This document shows, piece by piece, positions 1 to 10,832 of a DNA stretch of 64,000 nucleotides (its first letter is position 1; every line of letters starts with the position of its first letter). Position numbers and translations under genes: made by a program. Source of the stretch: Phlegmacium glaucopus (taxonomy: Eukaryota; Basidiomycota; Agaricomycetes; Agaricales; Cortinariaceae); NCBI GenBank assembly GCA_015039465.1, contig MU130379.1:359995-423994 (forward strand), written 5' to 3'. The notes below the pieces were generated by a model. That model was not told the origin of the DNA, ran no database searches, and worked only from the letters and a program-made list of their open reading frames with translations.

Positions 1-1242
1 TCTCCGAATTTCCCAATATCTATAACGTCGAAATTGCTACTCTGTGGAGAGCCGTCTTTACTCTCCTCCTTTCCCATTTCCGAACTTGAATCTGGAATGC
101 CAACAAGGCGCAAACCTCTGGCACCTTCTATCATGCATTTTTCCTGATTGAAAGACAATGCCATTGAGATCCGCAGCTGGATGATTGTAGGTGTTATGCA
201 CTAGCCAGGCCCATCGTCATGTTATCAGTAATATAAGAACTGGTAATGCACTCACAATAAACATCTGGTGGGTACCAACGATCAGGCTAAGAGTTTCACC
301 TGCAGCATACGTCTGCATAATGATAGCCACAATCCAGACCATTTGGAAGGCAAACAATGCCATCCCAGATTCAATTACTATGAATATGACGGACCGAAAT
401 TTGCTCCTGCCAATAGTTTCCCCATCCAAGGTGGACTTGACAATCCAGTACATCTTGGCGATCCTCAACACGATTAAGGCCGTCACGAAAGCATTCACGA
501 TTAAGGATATCCCGAGACCTGTCAGAACCACCGTCTCCCCCCACTGCATATTACCATTTGCAAGGTGTTCTTGAATATTGAAGTACAGTGAGCCGATATA
601 CGATAGCCAAATAGCTGGAGGCAATAAGTCGAAGTCAGCTAGCGAATGAAGATAGGTTGACTCACGTAAGAATGCGCAGGCCAAGATTGAAGGGATGATC
701 ACGACATAGATATTCCAATCCCACAGAGCCCAGCAACGATAGATCTTTGAAGATTTGGATGAATATATAATGAATGATAGGCATGGTTTAGTATGCGTAC
801 TATGATAGATTGAGAGAGGAAGTCGCAGCAACCGTATACTGCGACTGAAACTGCATAATTGTAGTACAGTACTAAAGTTACATTGGTATCTGTCGGGGCA
901 GTCTACACAACTGATTAGCGCAAGGAAGATTGTTATCATTACGGACTGAATAGTTACTTACTTGGATCATGAAATATGCTATATCGAAGACAACGAGAGT
1001 AACACATAAAATATACAGAACACATTGAGAATAGAAAATAATTCTTTTCGTCTTCGAGTTGTCGGTGTCTTCTTTTGATCTCTCGTATTGTAGATACATG
1101 ACGAATATGGCAGAATAGATTCCTGGCCGAGATGTTGGACTGCTTTAGCAGGTAGGTAAGAAGAAATAATCATACCGTAGAAGAAACCTTCGAGACATAG
1201 ACCAATGAGGTTTGTTTCTGTACTTTGCCAAATAGTAACCAT
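1..1242 (-). CDS. Seven-helix membrane protein, copy A (3' end runs off the window)
   Basis: This is a multi-exon integral membrane protein of a family common in mushrooms; its molecular function is unknown to me. Exons read 1242-1176, 1122-962, 902-801, about 744-666, about 638-256 and 200 to beyond base 1, all with GT-AG junctions. The start is an ATG followed by VTIWQSTETNLIGLCLEGFF. I count seven hydrophobic segments, and the last runs into TPTIIQLRISMAL, a typical family ending. A long open frame at 217-939 is misleading because it reads through introns. Copy B at 4358-5603 has the same exon sizes. At the position where copy B stops, copy A has no stop, so its tail continues off the left edge. 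The start of exon 5 is uncertain because two acceptors keep the frame. Confidence 0.72.
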
Positions 1243-2715
1243 GGTGTCGCGTCTGCTTCAGTGGTCAACATCTGTCCTTGCTTTTATACGTGAGTCCGAT
1301 GCCATCAATCTCAAATCTAACGCCTGAAATAAACTTGAGGTACGTGATGATCTTGAAGATCAACCTGTCGCCGTCAATAACCAGATTCTCGTTCATGTAA
1401 GTCTGTGCCGTATCCCCATATATACACCTTAACTTGACAAGATGGGACTTGAGGTGGACTTTGCCAACAGCAATGAACAAGTTAAGCCTAAAAGTCGATA
1501 CATGACGTCAGCACAGCGGTCGAGTTTAAAAGGCTAGCGTTATATCAGAAAATAGGCACTATGGAGACTTACGAAAGATCTATGATATGTTTTGTCTGGT
1601 GACTTCCCTTATTGAAAAATCTGTCAGTAAAAACCATCATTCAGTTCCCATCCATCATGAGCCCAACAATTCAATATTCAACCTTTGAGTGCGACGACGG
1701 CCATCAAAGTCACGGTCTTTATCGATACATTAGCAACATTGATCAAGGTGTTATCATTGAGACTCGGCTGGGCTGGGAATTGCGATCTCTGACAGGAAGC
1801 ATAGTCTCATGCCTGCTCCCATGTAAAGAAATCCCAAATCCCAATCCCAAACCCCCCAGAAAACCTCGCTTCCTAACGGTGCCATTGTCATTAAATGCCC
1901 AAATCCGCAATAAGAAGTCCCACCAGCAAACGACGCCAAATGAGAGATGTTGAGGAAAGGAGTGTTCATTTAAGAGCGATAGGTTCGCAAGTTGTAGAAG
2001 GGCTGGGTTGCCAGTGATGGATCTAGTACTATTGATAACGCGCCAAGGTGAGAGATCCTCTGCTGGTTTGAATGCGGCAATAGTATCCTAGTAGCGCTAA
2101 AACAGTTTGGATAATAGGGAATGGTATCGTGGTGGACATGGCCCGATAACCCAGGGCAGTTTTAAGAACAAGATTTAATTTAACGATAAGATATATGGAT
2201 ACTGGTGGCCAAGACAAAGGAGATCTCCGTCCATGGATATCGGAGCAATGAGGACGAGGGGCAACCTCATCCTGAAGGTAGACTGGGTCTCCAAAAAGGT
2301 AATCAGTCCCCAAAACTATAAAACTTGGGAAAGATCAGAAATGTCATAGCAGGCGAACCACACGAGGCATAGTGATCTGAGATCCTGAGCGCTGAGCGCT
2401 GAGGATTGATGCATCATGGTCATGGCTCGTAGACCTCTCTGCAAAGTAGAAGATATTTTCTCATCCTTCAACGTCCAGATTAAGGGAATGGGAACTTTCT
2501 CCTGGAGCCTATCTTCTTGTGGCCACTAGATGGCCATGTCAACAGAGTAAATATTAGCGCTGCACCGAGTTTAGAACCATGGCTGCTGCCAGTGACTTTA
2601 CGTAGTTGTAGCTCTGAATCCTGATAGAAGTACTATCTTTGTGTAATATGCCAGCAGCTGTGACTGTTCCTTGAGCGACGGAGCAGAGTGTGTGTGGTCA
2701 AGCCTTCATTGAAGC
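1..2715. repeat. Segmental duplication, copy A (membrane-protein gene plus upstream flank)
   Basis: Bases 1-2715 align with about 4360-6400. The match covers the whole membrane-protein gene and continues upstream, including the stretch around 2240-2280 that recurs at 6025-6060 and the stretch around 2640-2720 that recurs at 6300-6395. The flank has more indels than the exons. VPS28 lies between the two copies and is not itself duplicated here. Confidence 0.8.
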
Positions 2716-2820
2716 TTCAAGGCGACAGCAGTCAGTGACTGTCAGTCGAATGGCTGATTCTTAAAATATCTGCAACATTACATAACATATGAGGAGGTCT
2801 CAACGGTCCGGCATCCACTC
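1243..2820. other. Gene-poor flank between copy A and VPS28
   Basis: I find no convincing gene here. The stretch holds the 5' flank of copy A, most of it alignable with 5604-6400. Short open frames at 1612-1953 and 2029-2313 lack splice support and family motifs. The last 100 bases upstream of 2821 must hold the VPS28 promoter, but no clear TATA box is visible. Confidence 0.6.
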
Positions 2821-3768
2821 ATGACCACCATGATCTCTCTCGACGAAGAGGTACGACTATATAACACGAATGCAGAGCGAGAAAAATACAGCACCCTGGC
2901 GACTTTGTTCGGGATAATCATTTCACTTGATTATCTTGAACGAGCATACGTTCGGGATTCCATAACTGCAGCTGAGTGTGTCTTGTTCAATATCTATTTT
3001 TTTTCAAAAATTTTCGTCCTGAGCGTACTGTAATCTATTTGAAGAGATATTCGCCAGCATGTACGCGACTATTATCACAGTACAAGACAATGTTGAAGCT
3101 TCTAGGCCCCGATGTCCCAAGTGTTGACGAATTCATGAAGCGGTACAGAGTAAGTTCTGGCCGACATAGTCATTGCAATCTAGCTTATCTTCGATTTAGA
3201 TGGATAACCCTGCCGCACTGCATAGAATTAAGGTTGGTGTTCCTGCGACTGTAGAACACTCCAGTGAAGCTGGACCTGAAACGAGTAAATGGGTCGCCGA
3301 AACTACTCAAGTATGTCTAATAGCTCATTCCTATGATGATGACTGCTGATCAAATCTCTCATTTATGTTAGAGCTTCATAACGTTCATGGATGGTCTACG
3401 GCTTGGTTTACGTGCCAAGGACCAGCTTCACCCTATGCTTCAAGAGCTTGTCACTGGATATGCACGATTTAAAGGAAGCAAGGATTGGGAAGGTCGGAGT
3501 CGTATGGTTTCATGGTAAGCCCGCTTATTGTCCTTATCTATTTATCTCAGGCTCTAACGGTGAGACATATTGGATTAGGCTGATCACACTGAACGGTATG
3601 AAAGCATCTGAAGAGCTCACAGATGAACAGTCTCGACAGGTACAATGTTTTCTTCAATTCTTTAATCGCCTTTGTTTTGACCTTATATCTCAGTTGATTT
3701 TTGACGTGGAACATGCATATGCAGAGTTTTTCCGTAGTTTGGGTGGTGACAAAGGCGCTGTTTCGTGA
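2821..3768 (+). CDS. VPS28: VPS28, ESCRT-I subunit
   Basis: Vps28 joins Vps23, Vps37 and Mvb12 in ESCRT-I, which sorts ubiquitinated membrane cargo into multivesicular bodies on endosomes. Its C-terminal domain contacts ESCRT-II. Six exons (2821-2975, 3047-3149, 3200-3310, 3372-3514, 3579-3639, 3694-3768) give 215 residues, the usual size. Family motifs seen in order are LYNTNAEREKYSTLA, the SPACTRLLSQYKT segment, NPAALHRIKVGVPATVEHS, and in the C-terminal domain WLITLNGMKASEELTDEQ followed by QLIFDVEHAYAEFFRSL. All introns are GT-AG and 50-71 bases long. The first in-frame ATG is used; a second ATG three codons on is also possible. The gene sits between the two membrane-protein copies. Confidence 0.95.
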
Positions 3769-4357
3769 TAGATCATCAAATCAAGGCAGTTGGGGCGAAC
3801 CAACCTGGAAGGAGGTCAGAATCGGGTCGCCTTTTGAAACACTATCCATGAGCCAATAGACCTCTCGTCTTTGAATATCAAAGCCAGGTAGAATATTTTG
3901 GATCGTCGCCCACGATTTACCCAAGTAAGTAACTCAGAAGTCAAAATGTCCCCAGACCGATCCAACTTCGGACGATCATCACATTCCTTCTTCAGTTTGA
4001 CTATGTGGTTGTTCGTAAACTTCGGAAATATATATTCTCGGGTTTGTTTTAGAGACAATGGATGCTTACAGGGATGGGGAACATCTTCCCCATCCCCTCC
4101 TCCCTCCTCTCCGTCTCCCCGGAAATTGAGGCAATGAAGAGGTACCCACTACACATCACACAATGATCGGAAATCTTTTAGATCCACGAAGACAGTCGAA
4201 ACGGTAAGTCTACAATTACAAATGATTTCTTGACTTTCCATTAGTGCCAATGTGTCATTGACAACGGTCAACGTCCAACAGCGCCTTTCCACGACATGAG
4301 GTTGTTTCTCTGGACCTGGACAGTATAATTGTATTCATGGGTTATAAATCGTATATA
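3769..4357. other. Intergenic region with a possible degenerate repeat end
   Basis: No gene is recognised. On the minus strand, 4058-3816 is open and contains YIFPKFTNNH. This resembles the minus-strand reading YISPKFTNL at the left ends of both F-box duplicates (near 7455 and 20960), so it may be a diverged copy of the same repeat end. A C-rich run is present near 4090-4125. Confidence 0.4.
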
Positions 4358-5603
4358 TTATATAATCTCGAAATTGTTACGTTGTGGAGAGCCAATACTA
4401 TTGTCTTTACCCTCCTCGCTTTCCATTTTCAAACTTGAATCTGGAGTGTCAACAAAGCGCAAACCTCTGGCACCTTCTATCATGTATTTTTCCTGATTGA
4501 AAGCCAATGCCATTGAGACACGCAGCTGGATGATTGTGGGTGTTATGCACTAGCCAGGACCATCATCATGTTATCAGTAAAATAAGGACTGGTAACGGAC
4601 TCACAATAAACATCTGGTGGGTACCAACGATCAGGCTAAGAGTTTCACCAGCAGCATACGTCGACACAGTGATAGCGACAATCCAGACCATTTGGAAGGC
4701 AAACAATGCCATCCCAGATTCAATTACTATGAATATGACGGACCGAAATTTGCTCCTGCCAATAGTTTCCCCATCCAGGGTGGACTTGACAATCCAGTAC
4801 ATCTTGGCGATCCTCAACACGATTAAGGCCGTCACGAAAGCATTCACGACTAAGGATATCCCGAGACCTGTCAGAACCACCGTCTCCGCCCATTGCTGAT
4901 TATCATTTGGAACGTGTTCTTGAATATTGGGGTACAGTGAGCCGATATACGATAGCCAAATAGCTGGAGGCAATGAGTTGAAGTCAGCTATCGAATGAAG
5001 ATAAGTTGACTCACGTAAGAATGCGCAGGTCAAGATTGAAGGGATGATCACGACATAGATATTCCAATCCCACAGAGCCCAGCAACGATAGATCTTTGAA
5101 GATTTGGATGAATATATAACGTATGATAGGCATGGTTTAGTATGCGTACTATGATAGATTGAGAGAGGAAGTCGCAGCAACCGTATACTGCAATTGAAAT
5201 CGCATAATTGTAGTAGAGTACTAATGTTGCATTAACATCTGTCGGGGCGGTCTACACAACTGATTAGCGCAAAGAAGACTGTTATCCGTTACGGACTGAG
5301 TAGTTACTTACTTGGATCGTGAAGTATGCTATATCGAGAGCAACGAGAGCAACACATAAAATATACAGAATACATTGAGAATAGAAGATAATTTTTTTCG
5401 TCTTTGAGTTGTCGGTGTCTTCTTTTGATCTCTCGTATTGTAGATACATGACAAATATGGCAGAATAGACTCCTGTCCGAGATAATGTTGGACTGCTTTA
5501 GGATGGGTCCCGATAGGTGAGAAGAGATAATCACACCGTAGAAGAAACCTTCGAGACATAGTCCAATGAGGTTTGTTTCTGTACTTTGCCAGATAGTAAC
5601 CAT
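4358..5603 (-). CDS. Seven-helix membrane protein, copy B (complete)
   Basis: This is the complete paralogue of copy A. Six exons (5603-5537, 5472-5312, 5251-5150, 5093-5015, about 4987-4605, 4549-4358) give about 327 residues. The protein starts VTIWQSTETNLIGLCLEGFF after the initiator and has seven hydrophobic segments, with the signature YGCCDFLSQSI then IYRCWALWDWN around helices 3 and 4. The C-terminal tail is short, polar and rich in Ser and Glu. The start of exon 5 could instead be about 4963; both choices keep the frame. No frameshift or internal stop is visible once introns are removed, so both copies look functional. The role is unknown; the family may be sensory or structural, but nothing here decides this. 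Confidence 0.75.
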
Positions 5604-6400
5604 GATGCCGCGCCTGCTTCAGTGGCCAACATATTCCCTTGCTTTTATACGTGAGTCCGATGCCATCGATCTCAAATTAACGCCTGAAAAAAAAGGAGGT
5701 TCGTGATGATCTTCAAGATCAACCTGTCAATTTGAATAACCAAATTTTTGGTCACGTAAGTTTGCGTGCCACATCCCCTTGACTTGAGGGTCTAATTCAG
5801 GACTTGAGGTGGGATTTGCCAACAGCAATGAACAAGTTGAGCCTAAAAGTCGATACATGACATCAGTACAGCGGTCGAGTTTAAAAAGCTAGCATGTGGT
5901 CCGCCAGAATAAAATGGGATGAAAAAAAGAAGAAAAAAGCAGTGTAAAAAAAAGTATTAATTTGACGATAAAATATATGGACATATGTGGCCAATGCAAG
6001 GAAATCTCCGTGGATACGGGAGCAAGGAGGACGAGGGGCAACCTCATCCTTGTGAAGGTAGACTGGGTCTCTAAAAAGTAGTCAGTCCCCAGGACGATAG
6101 AACTTGGGAAAGGTCACAAATGTCATAGCCGGAGCGAACCACATGAGGCATAGTGATCTGATATCTAGGCGCTGAGCATTGTTGATCTTCCTCCCAGCCT
6201 ATCTTCTTGTGACCACTAGATGGCCGTGTCAACAGAATAATTAGCTCTGCGAGACTCGAGTTTGGAGCCATGGCCGCTGACTTTACGTAGTTGTAGTCCT
6301 GATAGAAGTACTATTACTTGTGTAATATGCCAGCGGCTGTGACTGTTCCTTGAGCGACGGAGCAGTGTGTATGTGGTTGAGGGTTCATTGAAGCTTCAAA
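4358..6400. repeat. Segmental duplication, copy B
   Basis: This is the partner of 1-2715. It is shorter because of deletions in the 5' flank. Similarity ends near 6400, just after a GAAGCTTCAA stretch that copy A has near 2710. Confidence 0.8.
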
Positions 6401-7451
6401 GCTTCGAACCCGGTAAAAATCAACAGCTGCAAATAACGGAGATCTCCGAAGGTCTCCGAGTCGTGCGGATTTTTCACCGCGAGGATCTGTGTTTTTTTTT
6501 TGTTTCAAGAAAATGACCGGGGGAAAACTTTGCACTTCTCCGTTCTCATCTACATTTCTCGGCTGTTGTCTGTCAATTGTTTGTATAGCAAAATTTTGTA
6601 TTGCCTCATTACACAAATCCATGATTTTCTTTAAATATCTGCGATTCTCTGTTCCATCCTGCCAGTGAAGCCATTAATCCCACAGACCGGCAACGTATCG
6701 ACCCAGCGCTCGGACCCGTCTTCCATGATTGATAGCTGGTAATAAAAGGGTGGCAGAGAAGCGATCATGGCTATACATTCCCAATTATCAACCAGGGTAA
6801 CCTTGAAATAGCCAAATTTGAGACTTATTCACCATTCATGAGCGCGACACCGGACGCTGTTGGCGCGGAATGGAGTGCATATATGCATGAGAAATGGTCA
6901 GTCACATGAATAAGAAAGCCTAGAATTGGCTTACCGATGTGCTAGTATTGAAGGGACGCATATGTGTGCCTTTGTAAGAATATCAAGTCATTCAAGATGG
7001 AAAACACTCGCGATGATTCTAATTCAGCACGCCTGCCATGTTGATGATCGTTGAATGACGCCCATGAATTCCCGGTACATCCACTAGAGGACGCGGGATG
7101 GGCAGAACGATGTGTAGCATTCCTGGGAGAGGGATGGGAGAGAAGGCGGGGGAAGGAAGTAAGCTTAAGGAAGAATGGGATGCATATCAAAAGGATTTCG
7201 AACGAAAGTCATCATAAAGTCGAGGCGCGTTGTAGCAACGGCGCCGGGAATCACAGCTATGGGGCAGATCACCGCTGAATTTGTCCTGCGCCGCCAGTAT
7301 TTGCAGCTCGTGTAGACCATGTAGCAGTCGAAGTAGGTCCTTTGCTTTATGTAAGCAGAATTCACTTCTCGAGCGGTCAGACGTACGTTTTCTCGAAGTT
7401 GTGACAGAGGTAGTAGGCCAGGACGGTATGGGGGGATGCCAAGGAAATGGC
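5604..7451. other. Gene-poor stretch with exon-like fragments
   Basis: Up to 6400 this is the duplicated flank of copy B. From 6400 to 7451 I recognise no gene. Two minus-strand pieces look exon-like but give no family match. One is 6790-6625, reading through a motif GSERWVDTLPVCGINGF and broken by a stop. The other is about 7520-7180, where splicing out 7388-7337 joins two open segments. They may be remnants of one decayed gene. Confidence 0.4.
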
Positions 7452-9470
7452 GCTTTAGGTTCGTAAACTTTGGCGATATATATCTAATTGCAATTGAGTC
7501 AGTTCGGATAAAATATTTCAATATGCAATCTGAGACGACAAATCTCGTTCACCTCACGTTTAAGCGCAATGATCAAACATCATCCAGCAGTCCAGTACTA
7601 GGTGAATGGAGTGTGCGTATATCTGCCATCTTGCCCAACCACTCCTCTACATCATTTGACCCCTCCTCATTGCCCGCTGGAAATAACCAAGGACACTGAA
7701 ACACGCTGTCATCTTTCCGACGTAGACTGGAGGAGAGATGGTGAATGACCGATTTTGACAGCTCAAGGACCTGAACGTGTTTATGGGAAGTTACGAAGTT
7801 GCATAAATAAAACACGTCGCCTGCTGTCAAAGTAAGGCTATCGAGAGTGATTATCCGAAGGTGAGGCCATACACATGCACATGTTGATTGTTTGTGTTGA
7901 ATTGCGCCGAGAGTATCCAAATTAGTGGGCGCAATAGGAGTTTGAGATGGGTTACGAAAGTTGAGTGAAGTTTTGTGGGCCAAACCTCTGGCACTCTTAG
8001 ACAAAAGGCCTCGGGTAGATGTGTTGACAAGCTGAAGATGTCGGATTGTAGAAAAGGAATGGAGGAAGTTGATGGTATCGACCTGAAGAGAATTTTCAGG
8101 GCGGTTCGATATGCGTAGAGTATCGATTTTGGCGGAAGATAGAGATTGTCCAAAATCAGAATTTTTCCAACCATCTCCGTCCAGTTCCAAGTATTCGATA
8201 TTTGGCATGGTAAGGTATTTAAAAATGTAAGTCCATTCTTGTCCAGGTAGTTGGCCCCAACGTAGGCTAACTGCCAAAGAGTGCAGCGAATCTACACGTA
8301 TTGAAGTGGCGTGAGGAAGCAGTTCCCCTAACGGCATTAGTTGGTGAAGGGTTAGGTGTTTTAAGCCAGGGGAGGCAGTAAATATTTGGGATATGGCATG
8401 GCCACTTCCACATAGTTTACTGATGGACAATGATGTGAGATTCCGAATCATTGGTACCATTAACCCTCGTGCCTTGAGTATGGTGAGCCTAGGAAAATCA
8501 AGCGAGTACTGCCGCTGACCATGACCTTCATCATGATATTGAACACACGATACAGCATTGGTGTCAGCACAAATCGACAACTGCTGAAGATTAGGGGCAG
8601 ATCGCAAGCAATAAAAGGCACTCTCGATCAAGGAGCTCCCGATCAAGGCAGTAAAGATGCAGCGTAACGTAAGACGACGAAGACGCTCGGAATGTTGTGA
8701 AAGAAGGGTCATAATGTTGTCTGCATGATGCATAATCTCCCTCCCCGTCCTATCGTTGATCGTAACTGATATGGGGAGAATCCCTGATCTTGCAATCCAA
8801 TCAGCTGTCCAATGTACGCAGTCCCCAGGCGATTTGTGCAGAGGCACTATGATATCAACCCATAATTCAGGTGTGTTTTGAGCAAGCATCCGCCAATGAC
8901 GGCAGATGCTCGACAAGAGGACAGGTGAAGGCAATTCACTTGGATCCTGCCACCTATATACGACGGTGCTAAAGATTTTCGCTAGCAGTTCATTTGGAAG
9001 ATTCTTGAGATGGTTATTTGATTCGATCGCAATGCTGGAAGAGTCGTCACGGTAATCCATGGGTCGCACAAACGGAGATGAATGACAAGGATTCGACAGT
9101 TGGACTGTATAAATATAGTCAGCGGTCAACCCTTAACATTTTATATGACTCATCATTGAGAGCACATTTTTAGACTAATGACATGAATCTAGGCAGCGTG
9201 AATACAGGCTACAGGATCAAAAGTTTTCAGTGGCCAGGGCTACGACGTTGGATGTGGATGGCGGTGGGGGTTGTTAGGGTGCTAGGTTTTAACGGCAGTG
9301 GTGGTGGTGTGAATTGCGTGCTGGGCCAGGAGACTCGTCTGGACGGAAATGGAGGCGCTGGTAGGCTGCGTTGGTGGTGTATAAGGTCTTGTCCTGTGTT
9401 TTTCGGTGGTACAATTTATGTAAGAAATGTGATCTGCGAGCATTGATATGATGATTTTCAATCCTCGCTC
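7452..9470. repeat. Tandem duplicate unit, F-box part, copy 1
   Basis: The unit begins at the motif TAGGTTCGTAAACTTTGGCG and ends near 9470. It matches 20956-22945 along its whole length with small indels. In copy 2 the unit continues directly into the 3' end of HUA1. In copy 1 the matching HUA1 piece lies at 20100-20334, beyond a 10.6-kb block of transposons. Confidence 0.88.
7573..9060 (-). CDS. F-box protein, copy 1
   Basis: This is a single-exon gene of 495 residues starting at the ATG before DYRDDSSSIAIESNNHLKNL. The F-box follows at about residues 15-65 (LPNELLAKIFSTVV, then LSSICRHWRMLAQNTPELWV), the pattern of mushroom F-box proteins that link Skp1-cullin ubiquitin ligases to targets. 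The rest is a leucine-rich region of irregular repeats without a recognisable catalytic motif. An upstream in-frame ATG at 9129 would add 23 residues, but copy 2 does not conserve that extension. Indels against copy 2 are in multiples of three, so both were probably under selection for coding capacity. The substrate is unknown. Confidence 0.85.
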   Translation of the reverse strand: MDYRDDSSSIAIESNNHLKNLPNELLAKIFSTVVYRWQDPSELPSPVLLSSICRHWRMLAQNTPELWVDIIVPLHKSPGDCVHWTADWIARSGILPISVTINDRTGREIMHHADNIMTLLSQHSERLRRLTLRCIFTALIGSSLIESAFYCLRSAPNLQQLSICADTNAVSCVQYHDEGHGQRQYSLDFPRLTILKARGLMVPMIRNLTSLSISKLCGSGHAISQIFTASPGLKHLTLHQLMPLGELLPHATSIRVDSLHSLAVSLRWGQLPGQEWTYIFKYLTMPNIEYLELDGDGWKNSDFGQSLSSAKIDTLRISNRPENSLQVDTINFLHSFSTIRHLQLVNTSTRGLLSKSARGLAHKTSLNFRNPSQTPIAPTNLDTLGAIQHKQSTCACVWPHLRIITLDSLTLTAGDVFYLCNFVTSHKHVQVLELSKSVIHHLSSSLRRKDDSVFQCPWLFPAGNEEGSNDVEEWLGKMADIRTLHSPSTGLLDDV

Positions 9471-9483
9471 CAGGGCCGCCGAA
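9061..9483. other. Upstream flank of F-box copy 1
   Basis: This is part of the duplicated unit and aligns with 22552-22945, with several indels. It should hold the F-box promoter. The open frame at 9183-9446 is not conserved in copy 2 and I do not call it a gene. Confidence 0.5.
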
Positions 9484-10021
9484 CAGGAAAATCGTCCAGT
9501 TTATCTTTGGTGTCTTTGTCTCCAGGATGGCGTCTTTGATGTCTCTATCTTTGGAAAATCCATCTTTGGAGCGTTTTGCTTTGGATTGGCGTCTTCAGCT
9601 TTGGAAGCTCATCTTTGATGTCTTTCACAACCCTACTTTAATGTGACGATGACATACCTTGCTAAGTCCGTTATGTACCCCATCTAACCTCTTGCTGACG
9701 CCTGGTTGCATGGGCTGCTGTGATTGAGTTGACTTTGTATACTCCACAGAGTAGGTGGTCCGATGTAGGACCACAGAAATGCCAGTTGCCGGAGGGTGAG
9801 TTGGGCTGGGAATGGGACGATGTTCAAGTCTGAGGGTCGGAAGGGCATCTGTGGAATGTTCCTGCTTAGTATCAGTTATTCTAGTGACATGTACTCATTT
9901 TATAGCTGCTAGCATCTAATAAAAAAATTTACAAGATGAAATATCATATTACGAAGCTGGCAAAGACGGGTACTTTGAAAGACTAGGTACCCTACTCGCC
10001 AAAGACACTTGGCCTTTTATA

Positions 10022-10225
10022 TCTTTGCGTATTCATTTGTTTGTCTGAGCACGCAGACCCCAGATCAACTCGTGGTTGATACTCTGGGGTAAAGATATAT
10101 TCGGTAGACTATTAATATGCAAATGATTTATTGAGGTACAAGTGAAGTAAGCAAGTTGGGTGAAAGCGCGAAGCGCTTCCCGACCCGAGTAGCAACCGAA
10201 CTAGACTGGGGGAGACGAGCTGCGA
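10022..10225 (-). repeat. DIRS split direct repeat B2 (3' terminus)
   Basis: This 204-bp repeat matches B1 at 10503-10706. It forms the 3' end of the element on the minus strand. Confidence 0.9.
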
Positions 10226-10346
10226 GGGCGGGCGGGAAAACTCGCAAACTAAAGATCTCTCAATCCAATTGGTGAAGCTTCTCGGGCCAGATGAATGTTG
10301 AATGGTGCTGGCCTGGGTTTGCGATACATAGGGAGTGGCGGGAGGG

Positions 10347-10502
10347 AGCGAAAAACGAGCCAGAGCGAGGCAGAGAGCCAGATGCTAAGAGAGAATGATG
10401 GATGTCTTGGAAAGAAAAAGCGTGTAACGCTGTGACATCACACATTCACTCAAAGACTTGATTCTAATCTACGCTCATGCTTCGCTAAGACGAGAATATT
10501 GA
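10347..10502 (-). repeat. DIRS split direct repeat A2
   Basis: This 156-bp repeat matches A1 at 19864-20019 and abuts B1 directly. The B1/A2 junction should mirror the join of a circular intermediate. A 121-bp spacer (10226-10346) separates A2 from B2. Confidence 0.9.
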
Positions 10503-10706
10503 TCTTTGCGTATTCATTTGTTTGTCTGAGCACGCAGACCCCAGATCAACTCGTGGTTGATACTCTGGGGTAAAGATATATTCGGTAGACTATTAATATG
10601 CAAATGATTTATTGAGGTACAAGTGAAGTAAGCAAGTTGGGTGAAAGCGCGAAGCGCTTCCCGACCCGAGTAGCAACCGAACTAGACTGGGGGAGACGAG
10701 CTGCGA
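10503..10706 (-). repeat. DIRS split direct repeat B1
   Basis: This 204-bp repeat matches B2. It follows the recombinase ORF after about 125 bases. Confidence 0.9.
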
Positions 10707-10832
10707 AACCCATGCTATAGGAGCCTGACGACGCGACGAGTGAGTCTCGTTACCCAGTCTCTAGGAGAAGGGCTGCTATGCTTACCTAGCCTGTCTTCCG
10801 GTGATGCCACAATGAGCGTGCGCGAGAGGACA

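Noticed and set aside
217..939. 240-codon open frame on the minus strand
   Set aside because: It reads through introns of the seven-helix gene; the spliced model with family motifs replaces it.
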